Shown: positions 7,399 through 15,108, counted from the first letter of the stretch. The stretch: 20,686 bases of DNA from JAJBWD01 sp041670885 (GCA_041670885.1 JBAXYJ010000018.1:1-20686), one strand, 5' to 3'. The notes: generated from the sequence alone by a model not told the origin. Numbers and translations: made by a program.

Positions 7399-7421
7399 AT
7401 TATAATTGACAGGAGAATATT

Positions 7422-8135
7422 ATGATTACAAAAAAAGAAGCTCTTAATGTATTAGAAAAGGATAAACTTAATAATGTAAATTCCATTAATTTTATTGAAA
7501 GCTATCCAATAAATTACATAGAAAAATCAGCAGAATCTTTAGTAATAAAGGGAGTCAGCGACAGACCCTGGGTTTATATAACCTGCAAATCAGAAAAAGA
7601 ACTAAAACTTATAAAAAGCAGATTAAACATTAATGATAAAAATTTTGCGGTTATAGATAACTGGATGATTCCAATATTGACTTCCGGGAAGAAAATAAAA
7701 TGGATATTATCTGTGTATAGACTATTTTTGTCTGATGAAATAATTTTACCGGTTTCTTCATTTTCTATGTCCCCTTTAAAAGAGAAGGATGATTGCTTTA
7801 TATATGAAAGTTCAGATTATAAGGACTTTCTCTCATTAGAATATGTTACTGAAAGAATAAAAAATGGTATAAGTTCTTGTATAAGAAATGATAATACCCC
7901 AATAGCCTGGGGGATGACTCAGGATGATGGAGCCATAGGCTTTCTCCATGTGCTGCCTGAATATAGGAGAAAAGGATATGGGAAAGAAATAGTCTTAGAT
8001 TTAATCCAAAAAGTAAGAAAGAAAGGGAAAATACCCTTTGTGCATATTGAAGAAAACAATCAAAAATCCATGAATCTTATAAAAAGCTTAGGTTTTAAAA
8101 AGGACAAAATGGTTAATTGGTTTGAAATTGAATAA
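7422..8135 (+). CDS. GNAT-family N-acyltransferase
   Basis: A 237-residue protein with a C-terminal GNAT domain (about 150-237). The acyl-CoA pyrophosphate-binding loop is RRKGYG (182-187). IPFVHIEENNQKSMNLIKSL and then GFKK form the usual motif B region, where a conserved Asn-x-x-Ser segment precedes the terminal helix. The N-terminal 140 residues do not carry a second clear GNAT motif. The overall layout recalls the glycine N-acyltransferase-like/FR47 group. The substrate is unknown. The ATG lies six bases after AGGAG. It is followed after 14 bp by the YcxB-like gene, probably co-transcribed. Confidence 0.82.
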   Translation: MITKKEALNVLEKDKLNNVNSINFIESYPINYIEKSAESLVIKGVSDRPWVYITCKSEKELKLIKSRLNINDKNFAVIDNWMIPILTSGKKIKWILSVYRLFLSDEIILPVSSFSMSPLKEKDDCFIYESSDYKDFLSLEYVTERIKNGISSCIRNDNTPIAWGMTQDDGAIGFLHVLPEYRRKGYGKEIVLDLIQKVRKKGKIPFVHIEENNQKSMNLIKSLGFKKDKMVNWFEIE

Positions 8136-8149
8136 AGAGGAGGATTTTA

Positions 8150-8653
8150 TTGAGAGAAATAAGCTTTAACGGGAAATTATCCTATAGTGATTATAAAAAA
8201 TATAATGCTTATCATTTCAAAAGTAAATATACTGCTGTATTTATAATATTATTCCTCGCTTACTGCATAGTATTTTACGGTATACTGTATAATTTAATAT
8301 CAGGTTTTTCCAAATTTCTCATCATAGGTTTAGCCTCATTAGTTCTCAGCATTTTAACCTTAGCACTTCTCCTTTTTGCAAGGAATAGAAAGGTAAAATC
8401 CATATATAATTCAAGTCCAAGAATGAAAATTGAAAGCACTTATAAAACAATATACAAGGGAATATTGATAAAAAGTGATCATGGCACCAGTTTAATAAAG
8501 TGGAAAGAAATAATAAGAACAGTAGAAAAAGATAAACTTATTATTCTATATACCTCTCCGGTTCAAGCTCTTATAATTTCAAGAGAATATTTTCAAAATA
8601 ATCAGGACTTTTTTGATTTCAAAAATATTGTAAAGGATAAAATTAAGAAGTGA
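8150..8653 (+). CDS. YcxB-like membrane protein
   Basis: A 167-residue protein with two adjacent membrane helices (about 28-50 and 55-76) and a cytoplasmic C-terminal domain that ends in a highly charged tail. The order, a short N-terminal soluble segment, helical hairpin and a beta-rich domain with WKEI near residue 120, matches the YcxB family of unknown function. The start is a TTG placed six bases after GAGGAGG, and no ATG is available nearby. The gene lies 14 bp after the acyltransferase, so the two form a small operon. Its stop codon TGA is part of the structured block that follows. Confidence 0.72.
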   Translation: MREISFNGKLSYSDYKKYNAYHFKSKYTAVFIILFLAYCIVFYGILYNLISGFSKFLIIGLASLVLSILTLALLLFARNRKVKSIYNSSPRMKIESTYKTIYKGILIKSDHGTSLIKWKEIIRTVEKDKLIILYTSPVQALIISREYFQNNQDFFDFKNIVKDKIKK

Positions 8654-8748
8654 ACTCGCTTACCTAAGATCCCCATCGAGTCTTCAGATGGGGATTCTGC
8701 CCCACCTGAAGCAAAATTATAAGATCACTAACTTTAAAAGTGGGCTTC
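8649..8748 (+). repeat. Structured non-coding block A, possible IS200/IS605-type remnant or RNA
   Basis: It begins AGTGAACTCGCTTACCTAAG. ATCCCCATC (8669-8677) can pair with GATGGGGAT (8687-8695), or alternatively CTTCAGATGGGG (8682-8693) can pair with CCCCACCTGAAG (8700-8711) with one mismatch. GAAGC (8708-8712) can also pair with GCTTC (8744-8748), enclosing a small CACT/AGTG hairpin. TAAGATC occurs twice. Mutually exclusive GC-rich hairpins stand out in this AT-rich region. The first 25 bases resemble block B near 15200. Ends of IS200/IS605 elements have this kind of subterminal hairpin, but no transposase is present, so the identity is open. Confidence 0.45.
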
Positions 8749-8762
8749 TTGAAATTTGGATA

Positions 8763-8792
8763 AATGGGCTGTTTGATATCAGACAGCCCATT
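8763..8792 (-). terminator. Hairpin at the end of the ABC transporter operon
   Basis: AATGGGCTGT (8763-8772) pairs perfectly with ACAGCCCATT (8783-8792). The stop codon of the second permease (8793-8791) lies in the stem. The T run on the minus strand is short, so termination may be inefficient. The 16 bases at 8770-8785 equal one arm of the terminator at 1636-1682. Confidence 0.6.
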
Positions 8793-9459
8793 ATAAATCT
8801 CTTCTTTTGTATATATTTATGGAAATTACTATGGACAATGTGAAAAGCAGAATTACCATAAAAATCAGGATTATCTTTAGTCTATCCATATTTATATTAA
8901 TTAAAAAGCTTACTATTTTTGAAGCTCTGAATTTTGTGAGAACCTTTAGTACAATATATGGCATCATAATAAATAACATATAGGATATCTGATTGAAAAG
9001 CTGAAGTCTGCTGCCCCCCAGCTTAAAGTAAAAAGGCAGATATACAGAAAAGTAAATTCCAACTATTATAAGAGCATATAAAACATCAGAAATTGAAGCT
9101 GCCCTTCCTGTAATTTTTATAGATGATGAGATAAATATGGTTTTCATTATTTCAGAAGATATCATCAGTGTAATTCCGGTAAAAATAATAAAAAACAATA
9201 TATCCAGATATTTTCCCAGAACCAGGCTGCTCCTTTTTATGGGCATTGAGTTAAATATCATTTCCCCTTTATTTTTATCATCATAGCCATTTGAATATAT
9301 CATGAAAATATAACTGAATAAAACAATGATGATAATATATATGATCCCCGGCATGGATGGACTTCTAAGTCCAAGAAAATCAATATAAAGGCTGAAAGCT
9401 AAAAAGAATAAAACCGCCTTTTTTATCAGCATAAAATCCTTATAAACAAGTCTATACAT
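8791..9459 (-). CDS. ABC-2 type transporter permease, second
   Basis: A 222-residue integral membrane protein with about six hydrophobic segments and short loops. The cytoplasmic motif YDDKNKGEMIFNSMPIKRSS after the second helix is typical of ABC-2 permeases of the YhcI/ABC2_membrane_5 type. It is the last gene of the regulator-ATPase-permease-permease operon. The ATG follows GGAGG by four bases, and this ribosome site overlaps the stop codon of the first permease. It is homologous in layout to that permease (a YDDRNKSIRMIRSLPVRSEE motif there), so the two probably form a heterodimeric channel. The substrate is unknown. Confidence 0.85.
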   Translation of the reverse strand: MYRLVYKDFMLIKKAVLFFLAFSLYIDFLGLRSPSMPGIIYIIIIVLFSYIFMIYSNGYDDKNKGEMIFNSMPIKRSSLVLGKYLDILFFIIFTGITLMISSEIMKTIFISSSIKITGRAASISDVLYALIIVGIYFSVYLPFYFKLGGSRLQLFNQISYMLFIMMPYIVLKVLTKFRASKIVSFLININMDRLKIILIFMVILLFTLSIVISINIYKRRDL

Positions 9460-9467
9460 AAGTCCTC

Positions 9468-10109
9468 CTATAAATCACGTGTTTTATATAAATTAATTGA
9501 TATTATTGAAGAAATAAAATAAATTAATATAGTCACAAGAACAAGTAAAATTAAATAAATATTCACCTTATCAAGATATTTTGTAGCACTGTATAACATA
9601 TCCATATCACCGCTGAAAAAAGAATTAAGTATAATAAAAACAAAAACATACAAAAGTATATTAAATATTCTGCTTTTACTGTAAGACAATTTAAAATAGG
9701 CCGGGAAGCTTATGGATGTTACCAGCATTATAAATACTCCGCTTAAAAGTAATTTATGCCAGCTTATAATTCCAATGTTGAGTCCAAATATACTTAAAAT
9801 GAATAGTATTAACTGAAGTAAAAGTGAAATAACTGCGAAATTTATTACCAATCCTAAATATTTAGAGTATATTACCTCCTCTGACCTTACTGGAAGAGAT
9901 CTTATCATCCTTATGGATTTATTTCTGTCATCATAGGAAAATGAAATCTGCATTATGAAAAATGGAACAATAGTTGCCAAAAGTATAAGCCTTTTTTCAA
10001 CTGAAATCCCATCCAAAATAATAAAGTAGAAAATGAATAAAAAAATCAATGTAATAGTGTTCCACTTAGTCAATGAAATTAAGATATCTTTCTTAATAAG
10101 ATTAATCAT
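9468..10109 (-). CDS. ABC-2 type transporter permease, first
   Basis: A 213-residue membrane protein with about six hydrophobic helices. It carries the same loop motif as the next gene, YDDRNKSIRMIRSLPVRSEE near residues 59-78. Its ATG overlaps the ATPase stop codon by four bases (ATGA), so translation is probably coupled. It probably pairs with the second permease to form the membrane pore driven by the ATPase. Systems with this gene order in Bacillus (Yhc and Ytr type) are linked to cell-envelope stress, but the substrate here is not predictable. Confidence 0.85.
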   Translation of the reverse strand: MINLIKKDILISLTKWNTITLIFLFIFYFIILDGISVEKRLILLATIVPFFIMQISFSYDDRNKSIRMIRSLPVRSEEVIYSKYLGLVINFAVISLLLQLILFILSIFGLNIGIISWHKLLLSGVFIMLVTSISFPAYFKLSYSKSRIFNILLYVFVFIILNSFFSGDMDMLYSATKYLDKVNIYLILLVLVTILIYFISSIISINLYKTRDL

Positions 10110-10969
10110 AGATTCTCCCCCTTTACGGTATGAAACATGATATCTTCAAGGGAGGCCTTTTCAAATATAGCTTTGTCCCTGTATTTCTTTATAAGCTCTT
10201 GTTTTTTATCTGTCAAAGCTTCAAAACCGAAAGAGTTTCTTTTTATTCCAATAAAGTCATTTTTGCTTTCACTGTTTAATAATTCAAGTCCTCCCTTTAC
10301 CAGGCTGTAGCTTTCTGCTATTTCATCCTTTTCCTTTGAAAATACCAGTTCACCCTTGTTAATAAAGGTAACATAATCTGCTATTTTATCTAAATCAGTA
10401 GTTATATGAGTGGAGAAAAATATGCTTTTATTCTCATCCTGAATCAGAGAATATAGTATATCTATTATTTCTCTTCTAAATACCGGGTCAAGCCCTCCTG
10501 TAGGTTCATCCATAATTATAAGCTCAGCTTTATGGGACAGTGCTGCAGCTAAGGAAAACTTCATCTTCATTCCCTTTGATAATTTCTTTATCTTCTGGTT
10601 TTTATCTAATTCAAAATCCTTAAGATAGCGGGTAAAGGTATCCTCCGACCAGTTTTTATAAAAAGGTGCTATAATTCTCTTCATTTTGTCTATTGTAAGC
10701 TCTTCATAGTAATAGTTTTCATCATAAACAAAACCAATTCTTTCTTTAACTTCCCTTTCATTTTTTATATTATCAAGCCCAAACAGCTTTATTTCTCCGC
10801 TGTTTTTCCTGATAAGATTCATAATTAGCTTAATAGTTGTGCTTTTACCTGCTCCATTTGGTCCAATAAATCCCATTACATAACCTCTATCTAAGGTCAG
10901 GGACAAGTTTTTAATTGAAAATTTTTTATAATCTTTTTTTAAATTTTTAATTTCTAATATTTTATCCAT
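10106..10969 (-). CDS. ABC transporter ATP-binding protein
   Basis: A 287-residue ATPase. Walker A is GPNGAGKST (36-44). The signature motif is LSKGM (130-134), a variant of LSGGQ that is usual in this subfamily. Walker B is LIIMDEP (150-156), followed by the D-loop GGLD, and the switch histidine is His188 in STHITTD. The last 90 residues form the accessory C-terminal region. It powers the two downstream permeases, and its stop overlaps the first permease start by 4 bp. It starts 2 bp after the GntR regulator, which points to one transcript for all four genes. Confidence 0.93.
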   Translation of the reverse strand: MDKILEIKNLKKDYKKFSIKNLSLTLDRGYVMGFIGPNGAGKSTTIKLIMNLIRKNSGEIKLFGLDNIKNEREVKERIGFVYDENYYYEELTIDKMKRIIAPFYKNWSEDTFTRYLKDFELDKNQKIKKLSKGMKMKFSLAAALSHKAELIIMDEPTGGLDPVFRREIIDILYSLIQDENKSIFFSTHITTDLDKIADYVTFINKGELVFSKEKDEIAESYSLVKGGLELLNSESKNDFIGIKRNSFGFEALTDKKQELIKKYRDKAIFEKASLEDIMFHTVKGENL

Positions 10970-10971
10970 GT

Positions 10972-11349
10972 TTATTTAAACTCCTCAAATAATATTTTTA
11001 CCATATCAATAACTTCCTCTTCTGTAAGTCCTAAGGCATTTGCCTCAGTTACAGCTTCCTCCAGTTTTTCTTCAATCATCTTTAACTTTTTTTCTTTAAA
11101 AAGCTCTTTATTTTCTTCTGCTACAAAGGATCCTTTTCCTCTCACTGTTTCTATAAATCCCTGATTTTCCAGCTCTTCATAAGATCTTTTTGTGGTTATC
11201 ACACTTATCTGCAGCTCTTTTGCCAGGTTTCTGATAGAAGGCAGCGCTTCTCCTTCAGTCAGATCTCCTTTTAAAATAAGTGATTTCATCTGATCAACTA
11301 TCTGATCATATATTGGTTTATCTGACGAGTTTGATATCAATATCCTCAT
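10972..11349 (-). CDS. GntR-family regulator, YtrA type
   Basis: A 125-residue repressor-like protein. Residues 8-75 form a GntR winged helix, with PIYDQIVDQMKSLILKGDL and GEALPSIRNLAKELQIS as the conserved opening helices and GKGSFVA as the wing. The C-terminal part is only about 45 residues, mostly helical, which is the mark of the YtrA subfamily rather than FadR or HutC types. The ATG at 11349 lies five bases after AGGAG. A longer frame starting at 11436 would run through the promoter and operator and is rejected. It probably represses its own operon through the dyad just upstream. Confidence 0.9.
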   Translation of the reverse strand: MRILISNSSDKPIYDQIVDQMKSLILKGDLTEGEALPSIRNLAKELQISVITTKRSYEELENQGFIETVRGKGSFVAEENKELFKEKKLKMIEEKLEEAVTEANALGLTEEEVIDMVKILFEEFK

Positions 11350-11360
11350 TTTTTCTCCTA

Positions 11361-11403
11361 ACTTTATATACTGTATATACTTTATATATACAGTATATAA
11401 AGT
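11361..11403. promoter_or_regulatory. Dyad operator for the GntR regulator
   Basis: ACTTTATATACTGTATAT (11361-11378) and its exact complement (11386-11403) form an 18-bp perfect inverted repeat with a 7-base centre. Each arm also holds a near-palindrome built on TATAC/GTATA half-sites. The right arm covers the -10 box, so a bound protein would block RNA polymerase. It is the likely autoregulatory site of the adjacent YtrA-type regulator. Confidence 0.75.
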
Positions 11404-11420
11404 TATTTCATATTTGTCAA
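11392..11420 (-). promoter_or_regulatory. Promoter of the regulator/ABC transporter operon
   Basis: On the minus strand a perfect TTGACA (11420-11415) is followed 17 bp later by TATACT (11397-11392). The -10 box lies inside the operator. It is a strong promoter that probably needs repression. Confidence 0.85.
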
Positions 11421-11460
11421 CAAAAAAATAAACCAATAAAGTACATTCTTTATTGGTTTA
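11421..11460 (-). terminator. Terminator of the diguanylate cyclase gene
   Basis: TAAACCAATAAAG (minus strand, 11460-11448) pairs with CTTTATTGGTTTA (11441-11429), followed by a T run. The stop codon of the cyclase gene is the first triplet of the stem. It ends directly before the -35 box of the ABC operon. Confidence 0.9.
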
Positions 11461-13776
11461 TTGAAGCAGCTGCCTTTTTGATTTTTTTTCTTTATAAAGC
11501 TTACTATCTGCTCTTTGTATAACATCCTCAAAGGAAATTCCCCTATCTGGAATAAAAATAGAATACCCTACGCTTATAGACAACTTGTACGGTTTATTTG
11601 AGTTTAAATTATAAGATTCAAAATTAGTTTTTATTCTTTTTAAAATTTTATTTATTTCCAAATTCTCAAAGGCATCGTGAACTATCATAGCATATTCATC
11701 TCCGCCGATTCTGGCTATAATATCATCATTTCTCAGAGATTTTTTAATGCATTCAGATGCTGCCTTTATAGCATCATCTCCTGCCTGATGGCCAAAAACA
11801 TCATTTATATCTTTAAGGTCATCCAAATCAGCATAAAACAATGTGAATTTACCCTTATTGCTTTCTGCCAGCTTAAACTCTATTTCTCCATGCTTATAAA
11901 ATCCTCTCCTGTTATAAAGCATAGTAAGCTCATCATGATCTGATAATATATGCAGTTTTTCATTGTATTTCTCCAGCTGTTTTATGGCCAGGCTTAACTT
12001 TTCTTCTGCTCTTTTTCTTTCTTCATAAAACATTTGATTTCTTAATGCCAGGCTAATCTGTTCCCGCAAAGTTTCATATATATGATTATCAATCACATCG
12101 GTACTGAATACTATATAACCAAAGTGTTCATTTTCTGAAAGCAAGGGATAAAACAAAAAATCCTCTCTTATGTTTTTCTCTATAATTCCCTGGGGCAATA
12201 AATCATTTGAATTAAAGCTTACTTCCTTTAATAGTTGGCCTTCATTTTTACCTAATATCAGCTTAACACCAGCAGGTATTTGAAATTTTGAGACGTGACT
12301 GTGTTTTACCGGCTTATCATAAAGGCATAAATAGTAATTTTCTATTTTGAAATACTCCATGGCTTTTTTAACAGCTTCCTTTAAGTCAATAAGCGAGTAG
12401 ACAGATGTAAATTCCTTAATAATTAATCTGGACTTAATATACACCTTTTCCAGGTAATACTTATTCAGCATATCTTTTCTATGATATATGTTATTAACTA
12501 AAACATTTGACAAATTTAAAATATTCTTTGACAGCATAAGCAGACTGCCATCTTTTATATTTTCTGATGCTAATTCACCAATATTAAACAATAGTTTATT
12601 CCAAGGTATATCTATATCCACAGTTTTTCTCACAATACAATCGTTTACACAAGAATTCAAATAAGGTAAAAATTCTCCCTTTAATACTTTATTTTCAATA
12701 TCATTTAGAAAATATGAAAAAAGTCTTCCAATTTGATCATATAATTCTTCCATATCATCTTCAGAAATATTTATTTTTTTAAAATCTTTTGATTTAAGAA
12801 TATCTTTATACTTAATTAAAGCCTGTCTTAAATTTTCTAAACCATTATCAAAAACTGTTTCATCTACCTCATTCTTATGGTAACCTTTATATTTAACTCC
12901 AGACATTATCTTAAAGCAGCCGCAGGATTCTCTGACTACCAGCTCTCCGCCAATTTCAGTTATTAGCATAACCTGCTTTCCATCCAAGATTTCATCCATT
13001 AATTTAACAGATAAGCAGCCCATCTGATAAACAGATTGGCTCACAGTAGTAATTGGCGGTGTAAATATTTTAGATTTTTCAACATTATCAAAGCCTGTAA
13101 CTGCAATCTGATTCGGAACCTTAATCCCCATTTCCTGTAGCTTAAGAAGTGCACCTATAGCCATTTCATCGCTGGCAGCTGCTATAACCTGAGGCATTAT
13201 TTTTTTTTGTAACAGAAAGTATACCGCAGCCTCTTTTCCGGATTCCTCTAAATAGTCTCCTTCATAAATATAATCCGGATCTATTGGAATATTGTGTTTT
13301 TTCATTACTCTAACAAATGTTTCATACCTGATTTCAGCCCCTCTGTTTAAAAGTGGTCCTGAAATATATGCTATTTTTCTATAATTATGTTTATTAATAA
13401 GGTGTTCCAGAATCATTTCAGTAGCGTTACTGTTATCAAAAACTATACTTGGTATATTATCTATAGGAACAGATATGCTTACTCTTGGAATATTTTCAAA
13501 CTTCTTTAAAAATGTTTCCTTTTCCTCTTTATGGGCATAGTTAAATAAATTACCTGTCAGCATTATCAGTCCATTTAATTTATCTGTATTTATAATATCA
13601 TAGATGACATTATTTTCTGCCTCATCTTTATTTCTTGATTCTAACTGCATACCACAAAAAACAAAAAGATTTATATTTTTTTCCCTGGCCATCTTTTTAA
13701 TACCACTAAAAATTTGAGATTCATACCATGTTTCAATATTATCAACAACTACTCCTACGTTCCTCAATATTTTCAT
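11458..13776 (-). CDS. Diguanylate cyclase with LacI-type ligand-binding domain
   Basis: A 772-residue soluble protein predicted to make cyclic di-GMP. Residues 5-280 form a LacI/PurR-type periplasmic-binding-fold sensor (GVVVDN at the start, AVTGFDN and TVSQSVYQMG later, closing with RESCGC). Residues 290-440 are helical and unassigned, about 450-580 resemble a GAF domain, and a coiled coil (585-612) leads to a GGDEF domain. The catalytic loop is GGDEY (691-695), with metal ligand Asp650 in DLDDLKDIND and an inhibitory-site RxxD (682-685) five residues upstream. There is no helix-turn-helix and no membrane segment. The GGGG ribosome site touches the ATG, so the TTG at 13767 may be the true start. 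It is transcribed alone. Confidence 0.87.
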   Translation of the reverse strand: MKILRNVGVVVDNIETWYESQIFSGIKKMAREKNINLFVFCGMQLESRNKDEAENNVIYDIINTDKLNGLIMLTGNLFNYAHKEEKETFLKKFENIPRVSISVPIDNIPSIVFDNSNATEMILEHLINKHNYRKIAYISGPLLNRGAEIRYETFVRVMKKHNIPIDPDYIYEGDYLEESGKEAAVYFLLQKKIMPQVIAAASDEMAIGALLKLQEMGIKVPNQIAVTGFDNVEKSKIFTPPITTVSQSVYQMGCLSVKLMDEILDGKQVMLITEIGGELVVRESCGCFKIMSGVKYKGYHKNEVDETVFDNGLENLRQALIKYKDILKSKDFKKINISEDDMEELYDQIGRLFSYFLNDIENKVLKGEFLPYLNSCVNDCIVRKTVDIDIPWNKLLFNIGELASENIKDGSLLMLSKNILNLSNVLVNNIYHRKDMLNKYYLEKVYIKSRLIIKEFTSVYSLIDLKEAVKKAMEYFKIENYYLCLYDKPVKHSHVSKFQIPAGVKLILGKNEGQLLKEVSFNSNDLLPQGIIEKNIREDFLFYPLLSENEHFGYIVFSTDVIDNHIYETLREQISLALRNQMFYEERKRAEEKLSLAIKQLEKYNEKLHILSDHDELTMLYNRRGFYKHGEIEFKLAESNKGKFTLFYADLDDLKDINDVFGHQAGDDAIKAASECIKKSLRNDDIIARIGGDEYAMIVHDAFENLEINKILKRIKTNFESYNLNSNKPYKLSISVGYSIFIPDRGISFEDVIQRADSKLYKEKKSKRQLLQ

Positions 13777-13806
13777 CCCCTTGTTTATAAATAAGTATAC
13801 TCTAAA

Positions 13807-13835
13807 ATCATACCATAAATTTAAATTATATTCAA
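13807..13835 (-). promoter_or_regulatory. Promoter of the diguanylate cyclase gene
   Basis: On the minus strand TTGAAT (13835-13830) is followed 17 bp later by TATGAT (13812-13807). Confidence 0.55.
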
Positions 13836-13868
13836 TTTATCTGAATATTACCTAGTTTTACGCCTTAC

Positions 13869-13900
13869 AAAAAGAGCCATTCTATTGAACAACTCTTTTT
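13869..13900 (-). terminator. Terminator of the amidase/holin-like operon
   Basis: AAAAAGAGTT (minus strand, 13900-13891) pairs with GGCTCTTTTT (13878-13869) using two G-T pairs at the loop end. It lies about 20 bp after the stop codon of the holin-like gene. Confidence 0.7.
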
Positions 13901-13922
13901 AAAAATGATTATATATATGAGG

Positions 13923-14213
13923 CTATACTTTAGTATTCTGTTTAAGATTGTTTACGCTGGCTATTATATCGTGTACAAAATTAGCTCCCCTGGATATTAA
14001 TAGTCCGGTAAGAATTGTACCCAGGTATGGTACTACAGCAGGAACTCCAAATACAGTCATAAGATCAATATTGCTGCCAAAGGCCAGTAAGAGTCCCACA
14101 ACCAATGCTCCTATTCTGTCTATATCAAGCTTTCCATCCTGCCATGTCATCTTTAGAGTTTCCCATACAGACTCTGCTATAAGTGCTAATATAATTAATC
14201 CTAAAATATTCAT
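13923..14213 (-). CDS. Holin-like small membrane protein
   Basis: A 96-residue membrane protein. A hydrophobic N-terminal helix (about 2-14), a short amphipathic charged segment (ETLKMTWQDGKLDIDR), a second helix (about 34-48) and a third (about 59-74) are followed by a polar tail ending in lysines. The size, helix count and location directly after an endolysin-type amidase gene suggest a holin, which would let the amidase cross the membrane. The ATG at 14213 is five bases after GGAGG; a GTG one codon upstream is too close to the ribosome site. No named holin family was recognised with confidence. An anchor or regulatory protein for the amidase is the alternative. Confidence 0.55.
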   Translation of the reverse strand: MNILGLIILALIAESVWETLKMTWQDGKLDIDRIGALVVGLLLAFGSNIDLMTVFGVPAVVPYLGTILTGLLISRGANFVHDIIASVNNLKQNTKV

Positions 14214-14222
14214 CACTACCTC

Positions 14223-14915
14223 CTAATCAAAAAGTTTACTCCAAGTAATCGGTCCTACTATTCCATCTATTTCTATTCCTTTACCTTTTTGAAATGCCTT
14301 TACAGCGGACAGAGTTTTAGGTCCAAATATGCCATCTGCAGTTCCAGAGTTAAAACCTAAATTGTTTAATCTCTGCTGAACTGACATTACATTTGTACCT
14401 TTCATAAGCTTTTTAGGAATATATTTAAGAAATCCCCCCGGATATGGCAGTTTTATTATAGCCTCAGAGTCAAGTGATAATTCTGATATCCTATTAAACG
14501 GAAAATTCTTTCCAGGGCAGGCAGTTGCGCATTTTTGTCTATGTCCATATAAATTCAATTTCACTTTATAGTAATCATTACAGTAATCTATAATCTCAGC
14601 TATTGATTTAGCCTGAATTTCAGGCATAGAAACCTCAGTCTCATAGTTACCTTCAGCACAAATTCCAATGCTTTTGCTGTTCCAACCTATTGTATGGGCT
14701 CCAATTGCCCAAATTGGTCTTAGCTGATATATTATTCCATTCTTTGCTGCAAACCAATTATAACCAGCTCCATTAAACCCCCTGTCCAAATGCCACCTTA
14801 CTATGTCACCTGGAGTGCAAGTTATCGCAGCTGCATGGTGTAGTATTATAGAGTCCGTATGAACCCTTTTTACATATGGTTTTTTATTTCCCGGATTATA
14901 AACTTTAAAATCCAT
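14223..14915 (-). CDS. N-acetylmuramoyl-L-alanine amidase with peptidoglycan-binding domain
   Basis: A 230-residue cell-wall hydrolase expected to cut the bond between N-acetylmuramic acid and L-alanine. Residues 20-145 form an Amidase_2/PGRP domain. Likely zinc ligands are a histidine of LHH (26-27), His125 in YGHRQK and Cys133 in ACPGKNFP. Residues 170-229 form a PG_binding_1 domain (VQQRLNNLGF, DGIFGPKTLSAVKAFQ, DGIVGPITW). There is no signal peptide, as in phage endolysins that depend on a holin, and a holin-like gene follows after 9 bp. AGAGGT precedes the ATG by seven bases. No other phage gene is near, so it is either a domesticated lysis module or a host autolysin. Confidence 0.9.
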   Translation of the reverse strand: MDFKVYNPGNKKPYVKRVHTDSIILHHAAAITCTPGDIVRWHLDRGFNGAGYNWFAAKNGIIYQLRPIWAIGAHTIGWNSKSIGICAEGNYETEVSMPEIQAKSIAEIIDYCNDYYKVKLNLYGHRQKCATACPGKNFPFNRISELSLDSEAIIKLPYPGGFLKYIPKKLMKGTNVMSVQQRLNNLGFNSGTADGIFGPKTLSAVKAFQKGKGIEIDGIVGPITWSKLFD

Positions 14916-15108
14916 TCACATTACCTCTTCCTCTATAGGGATATTTTTTTAATCCCCTATTATCTCACCAGAAAATTTCTAAGCTAATTATAACTATGCA
15001 TATTTCTTGTTCTTTTCCAGATTTTTCACAGGTTTTGTCCTCTTTCTGTAATTATATGATAAAAAGTATGTTTTGTGATTTTCCATATATACAGAGTTTT
15101 TTAAATGC
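14916..15108 (-). other. Upstream region of the amidase operon
   Basis: This stretch holds no gene. A hairpin (minus strand AGGGGAT pairing with ATCCCT, around 14935-14960) lies just before the amidase ribosome site and could limit translation. TATAAT on the minus strand near 14986-14991 is a -10 candidate without a good -35. A sporulation or other alternative sigma factor cannot be excluded. Confidence 0.4.

Noticed and set aside
7401..7406. TATAAT before the acyltransferase gene as a -10 box
   Set aside because: A transcript starting from it would begin at or after the AGGAG ribosome site, leaving no usable leader.
8649..8748. tRNA or T-box in block A
   Set aside because: There is no cloverleaf, no T-loop sequence and no T-box antiterminator consensus.
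8650..8830. Open plus-strand frame through block A
   Set aside because: It lacks a start codon with a ribosome site, and its sequence is explained by hairpins; a recognisable TnpB end was not seen.
11350..11436. Longer N-terminus for the GntR regulator
   Set aside because: It would cross the TTGACA promoter and the operator; AGGAG before 11349 and the family N-terminus support the shorter form.
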